In this document: positions 5,871 to 8,198 of the stretch, piece by piece | How the letters are laid out: each line of letters begins with the position of its first letter | Numbering within the stretch: position 1 is the first letter of the stretch | NCBI GenBank assembly: GCA_964493075.1 | Contig: CAZBNU010000186.1 | Span: forward strand, 1-8,198 | Length of the DNA stretch: 8,198 nucleotides | Origin: SLFT01 sp964493075 | GTDB taxonomy: Bacteria; Hydrogenedentota; Hydrogenedentia; Hydrogenedentales; CAITNO01 | Direction of reading: 5' to 3' | The notes under the pieces: model-generated | What the model was told of the DNA's origin: nothing | The model's database searches: none | The model's input: only the letters and a program-made list of their open reading frames with translations | Program-made: the position numbers and the translations under genes

Positions 5871-6260
5871 ATGAAGAAAAATACAACAGACACACGCAAC
5901 ACCATCCAGAAGCAGGTTGTGTGGGATGTATTCAGTCAGGTTGGAAGACCGCTGACAGCAAAGGAAGCGCATCTACTTGCCAAGGAAGAGCGTCCGCGAA
6001 TCGGCATTGCCACGGTCTACCGCGCCATACGACGCATGGTGCAGGATAATGTCCTGCGTCTTGTGGTGATCCCCGGGGAAACAGCCTATTACGAAATCGC
6101 CAACGAAGAACACCACCACTATTTTCATTGTTGTGCCTGCAAGAAGGTATACGTGGTGCCCGGCTGCCCCGGTTCCATGCAAGCCCTGACGCCGGACGGT
6201 TTCATTCTTGAACGACACGACCTTGTATTACACGGGCGCTGCAGGGAGTGCATCTCATAG
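5871..6260 (+). CDS. Fur-family metal-dependent transcriptional regulator
   Basis: This 129-residue protein has the Fur-family layout: an N-terminal winged helix (about 10-75) with recognition-helix segment IGIATVYRAIRRM (44-56), a short hinge, and a metal-binding dimerisation domain. EEHHHYFHCCACKKVY (79-94) holds the histidine cluster and the first CxxC (Cys87, Cys90). GFILERHDLVLHGRCRECIS (110-129) holds His116 and the second CxxC (Cys124, Cys127). The two CxxC pairs fit a structural zinc site. The segment between them, VVPGCPGSMQALTPDGF, is shorter than in classical Fur and has an extra Cys99, suggesting a distinct subfamily. Whether it senses iron, zinc, peroxide or another signal cannot be decided. 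The start is fixed by GGAGG at 5863-5867. The twin palindromes immediately upstream are possible autoregulatory sites. No metal transport gene is in the window. Confidence 0.93.
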   Translation: MKKNTTDTRNTIQKQVVWDVFSQVGRPLTAKEAHLLAKEERPRIGIATVYRAIRRMVQDNVLRLVVIPGETAYYEIANEEHHHYFHCCACKKVYVVPGCPGSMQALTPDGFILERHDLVLHGRCRECIS

Positions 6261-6338
6261 CAGGTTATTCGCCAATTTGGTAAAACAAGCATATTTCAGC
6301 TAGTTTTCAATGTTCCTTCCAACTATCAGTTGCCAATC
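6261..6338. other. Convergent intergenic gap without a visible terminator
   Basis: This 78-bp AT-rich gap separates the 3' ends of the Fur-family gene and the DUF4340 gene. I find no GC-rich stem followed by a T-run on either strand. The short CCAATTTGG symmetry near its left end is too small to act as an intrinsic terminator. Termination may be factor-dependent. Confidence 0.5.
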
Positions 6339-8165
6339 TTAGGGAGTGACACCCTTGAGGGCTTCGCGTATCTGATTGATGATTTCCTGGCTGACGAGAT
6401 AGATACCGGGGCGTGTGCTTGACAGGGCGAAGCGCTCGTCCGGGTTAGCAGGGTTGGGTTTGCCAATGCGCAGGTTCAATTGCTGTGGTGCCTGCGGAGA
6501 CACTGCCGTCAAGGTGATTGTCAGGTCAAGCACAGGCGCATCCAGCCCATACAAATCCAAACCTTCCGGCGTCGTGGCAATCAGGCAACTGTTCATAATC
6601 AACGGATTCACAGCGTCCATAATCGTGCCCACATCGGCCTGGTTATGGAGTTGCATGGTTTCAGGCGCCTGCAGCACCCAGCGGTTGTGACGCTGGGCGA
6701 TATGATACGGTCTATTTTCAAAGGTGATATTCAGGTCGGTCACTTCCGTCTTGTTAAAACGCAGTATCTCACGGGAACGGAAATTTTCACTATCGGTCAG
6801 CAGCATCTTCGCCACTGATGCCGACAGCGTGACCACACCACCAGAGTCCTGCAAGGCGACAATGGTTTCCGGGTCGTCTGGTGAGGCGGCAAGCAGAATC
6901 TCTGCATTGGCATCGTCATCATAATGAAGTTTGATGCGTGCCTTGGGCGATGCAAAGGCGCCTGCATTTACCCCTTCGACAAAGTCCACCCCTTCCAATT
7001 CCTTGAAAAACGCCAGAAATCCCGAGACCGCCCGTTCGTTGACACTGTCCATCATAGGCTCCACAAGCGCCCAGTTTCCTTGTTCATCTTTCTGCAATAC
7101 AAAACGATCAAATTCGGTTGAATACTCGAGACGTTTGATATCGCTAACCCGACGCGTCAACAAGCGTTTGTCGCGCCATGCCTGGGGGCTTTTGGGCAAC
7201 AGCGTGTACACGTGTGGGTCCATTACCACAACCGCATCTTCCTTTTCGCGCTTGACGAAAAGCCCTTTTTTATCCGGCGAGTCATCGTGCATACCAATCC
7301 ATAAAGTCTGCCGCCGGCCCGACGCGGCATCCTTCACCGTGATGCGCGCTCGCGCAGGCTTTAGGCCATAATCGGCAAGTGTTTCCGGGTTGTCAATAAA
7401 CTCACGCCCCACAGCAAACTGAAGCTCTTGGGCAAGGGCTTCCACTGCGGCATGATTTGCCGGGACTTCCTCGGGCGTCGTCATGCGCCAGGGCGCCTCC
7501 GCCGTATCACGCTTAACGGCAACCACGATGGACTCCGCTCCAATTTCCGGCTGCCCTTCTTTCTTTTCTTCCGATCCTGTCCAAATCCAGGCGAACTCCA
7601 TCTCAAGTAGGGCGGCTTCCCGATCATCCACCAGGAACTTATGGCGCAAATCAATCAGCGAACGGTTCAATTCAAAGAAAGTGTCTGTGGTGATGAGGAA
7701 CAGATCGCCGCCGTTCAACTGGGCGTAACGGCTGCGCTGCGTCGGTTCGATTTCGCCGAAGTTCAAGGTGAAGGCGTAACCGTCTTTTGTGCCGCCGGAA
7801 ACTGTCAGAATGGGCGTATCCAGTCCGTAAAGGGCAAGGTCTTTCGGCGCCGCCATCACGGTATGTTCGTTCAGTGTTTGAGAGAGATGCTCTGCAACCC
7901 GGTCCCACATCATCTGGAACGGGACAATGGTGGCATTGGGTTCGAGAATGCGCCAGAAACCGTCCTCAGTGCGTTCTGCCTTGCAGGGGTCTTCATCAAT
8001 GCGATCCAGGGTGAGTTCCTGCAGATCTGCGGCCTCAAACTGAAAGACTTTTCTGGCAATCCGCGCCGCCTCATTCTGTTGAACGCGAAAATGTTGAAGC
8101 CCATAGTAGAACCCGCACAACAGAAGCAGAAGGAGAAGCAAAACAAAGGTATGACGCAGTTTCAT
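6339..8165 (-). CDS. DUF4340 protein, single-pass membrane anchor with four repeated modules
   Basis: This 608-residue protein begins MKLRHTFV and a run of eight leucines, giving one membrane helix (about 7-22); the rest should lie outside the cytoplasmic membrane. The body matches the DUF4340 pattern (PF14238), often encoded beside gliding-type ABC transporter genes. I read four copies of one module: about 47-179, 185-336, 341-465 and 472-602. Each has a hydrophobic strand, a 'W.L..P' turn (FWRILEP, PWRMTTP, NWALVEP, RWVLQAP), a helix, a YGL..P motif (YGLDTP near 113, YGLKPA near 266, YGLDAP near 539; lost in copy 3), a strand ending in an 'IG'-like turn, and an exit such as LRHKFLV, WRDKRLL or FRSREIL. 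GGAGG lies 8 nt before the ATG. The start overlaps the upstream gene's stop (ATGA). Role inferred: extracytoplasmic accessory of an ABC system. Confidence 0.88.
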   Translation of the reverse strand: MKLRHTFVLLLLLLLLCGFYYGLQHFRVQQNEAARIARKVFQFEAADLQELTLDRIDEDPCKAERTEDGFWRILEPNATIVPFQMMWDRVAEHLSQTLNEHTVMAAPKDLALYGLDTPILTVSGGTKDGYAFTLNFGEIEPTQRSRYAQLNGGDLFLITTDTFFELNRSLIDLRHKFLVDDREAALLEMEFAWIWTGSEEKKEGQPEIGAESIVVAVKRDTAEAPWRMTTPEEVPANHAAVEALAQELQFAVGREFIDNPETLADYGLKPARARITVKDAASGRRQTLWIGMHDDSPDKKGLFVKREKEDAVVVMDPHVYTLLPKSPQAWRDKRLLTRRVSDIKRLEYSTEFDRFVLQKDEQGNWALVEPMMDSVNERAVSGFLAFFKELEGVDFVEGVNAGAFASPKARIKLHYDDDANAEILLAASPDDPETIVALQDSGGVVTLSASVAKMLLTDSENFRSREILRFNKTEVTDLNITFENRPYHIAQRHNRWVLQAPETMQLHNQADVGTIMDAVNPLIMNSCLIATTPEGLDLYGLDAPVLDLTITLTAVSPQAPQQLNLRIGKPNPANPDERFALSSTRPGIYLVSQEIINQIREALKGVTP

Positions 8166-8198
8166 TTTCGCATCCTCCGCAACGCGTACACGGCGAGA
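8162..8198 (-). CDS. C-terminal end of an upstream gene coupled to the DUF4340 gene
   Basis: Reading leftward from the window edge, one frame gives LAVYALRRMRK and a TGA stop that overlaps the DUF4340 start codon as ATGA. A hydrophobic stretch followed by a basic tail is how many membrane proteins end, and DUF4340 genes commonly follow a GldG-like ABC transporter component. Only 11 codons are visible, so the identity is inference from position. The overlap and the GGAGG inside this tail argue for translational coupling. Confidence 0.6.
   Translation of the reverse strand, partial: LAVYALRRMRK

Overview
The window most resembles a chromosomal segment of a Gram-negative bacterium of the Planctomycetota / Lentisphaerota / Verrucomicrobiota / Hydrogenedentota kind. 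This is inference from gene content: a membrane-anchored PQQ-type beta-propeller opening with the 'WPSFRGPGG' signature, a secreted 3-keto-disaccharide hydrolase-like (DUF1080) protein, and a long DUF4340 protein. These families are plentiful in those phyla. There is no rRNA, tRNA, phage gene, transposase gene or CRISPR array from which to place it more exactly.

Layout. Positions 1-3029 (minus strand) hold a tryptophan biosynthesis run read right to left: trpD, a 112-nt gap with a palindromic repeat, trpC, trpF and trpB, which leaves the window at its left edge. trpC/trpF overlap by 17 nt and trpF/trpB by 53 nt. A good sigma70-type promoter (TTGACG, 17 bp, TATGAT) lies just upstream of trpD. 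Between it and trpD there is room for a 13-codon leader frame with one Trp codon, whose stop overlaps the trpD start as ATGA. No trpE or trpG is present, so anthranilate must be made from genes elsewhere. Positions 3128-5625 (minus strand) hold a two-gene unit: a three-helix membrane protein with an extracytoplasmic propeller, then 29 nt later the exported DUF1080 protein. No terminator is visible between DUF1080 and trpD.

Positions 5626-5870 form a divergent intergenic region. It contains the most striking non-coding structure of the window: two identical 21-bp palindromes whose centres lie 42 bp apart, inside a larger 77-bp inverted repeat that ends 25 bp before a Fur-family regulator gene (5871-6260, plus strand). 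The Fur gene converges on a 608-residue DUF4340 protein (6339-8165, minus strand). That protein has a single N-terminal membrane helix and what I read as four tandem copies of one module. Its start codon overlaps (ATGA) the stop of an upstream gene, of which only the last 11 codons are in the window.

The genes fall into three functional units: tryptophan synthesis from anthranilate to tryptophan; an envelope or extracytoplasmic carbohydrate-related pair; and a DUF4340 protein that is probably part of a gliding-type ABC transporter cluster. The Fur-type regulator probably controls metal-responsive genes and possibly itself. I see no clearly new multi-gene system. The parts most worth pursuing are the twin palindromes, their shared edge with the trp-operon repeat, the trpD leader frame, and the four-module DUF4340 protein.
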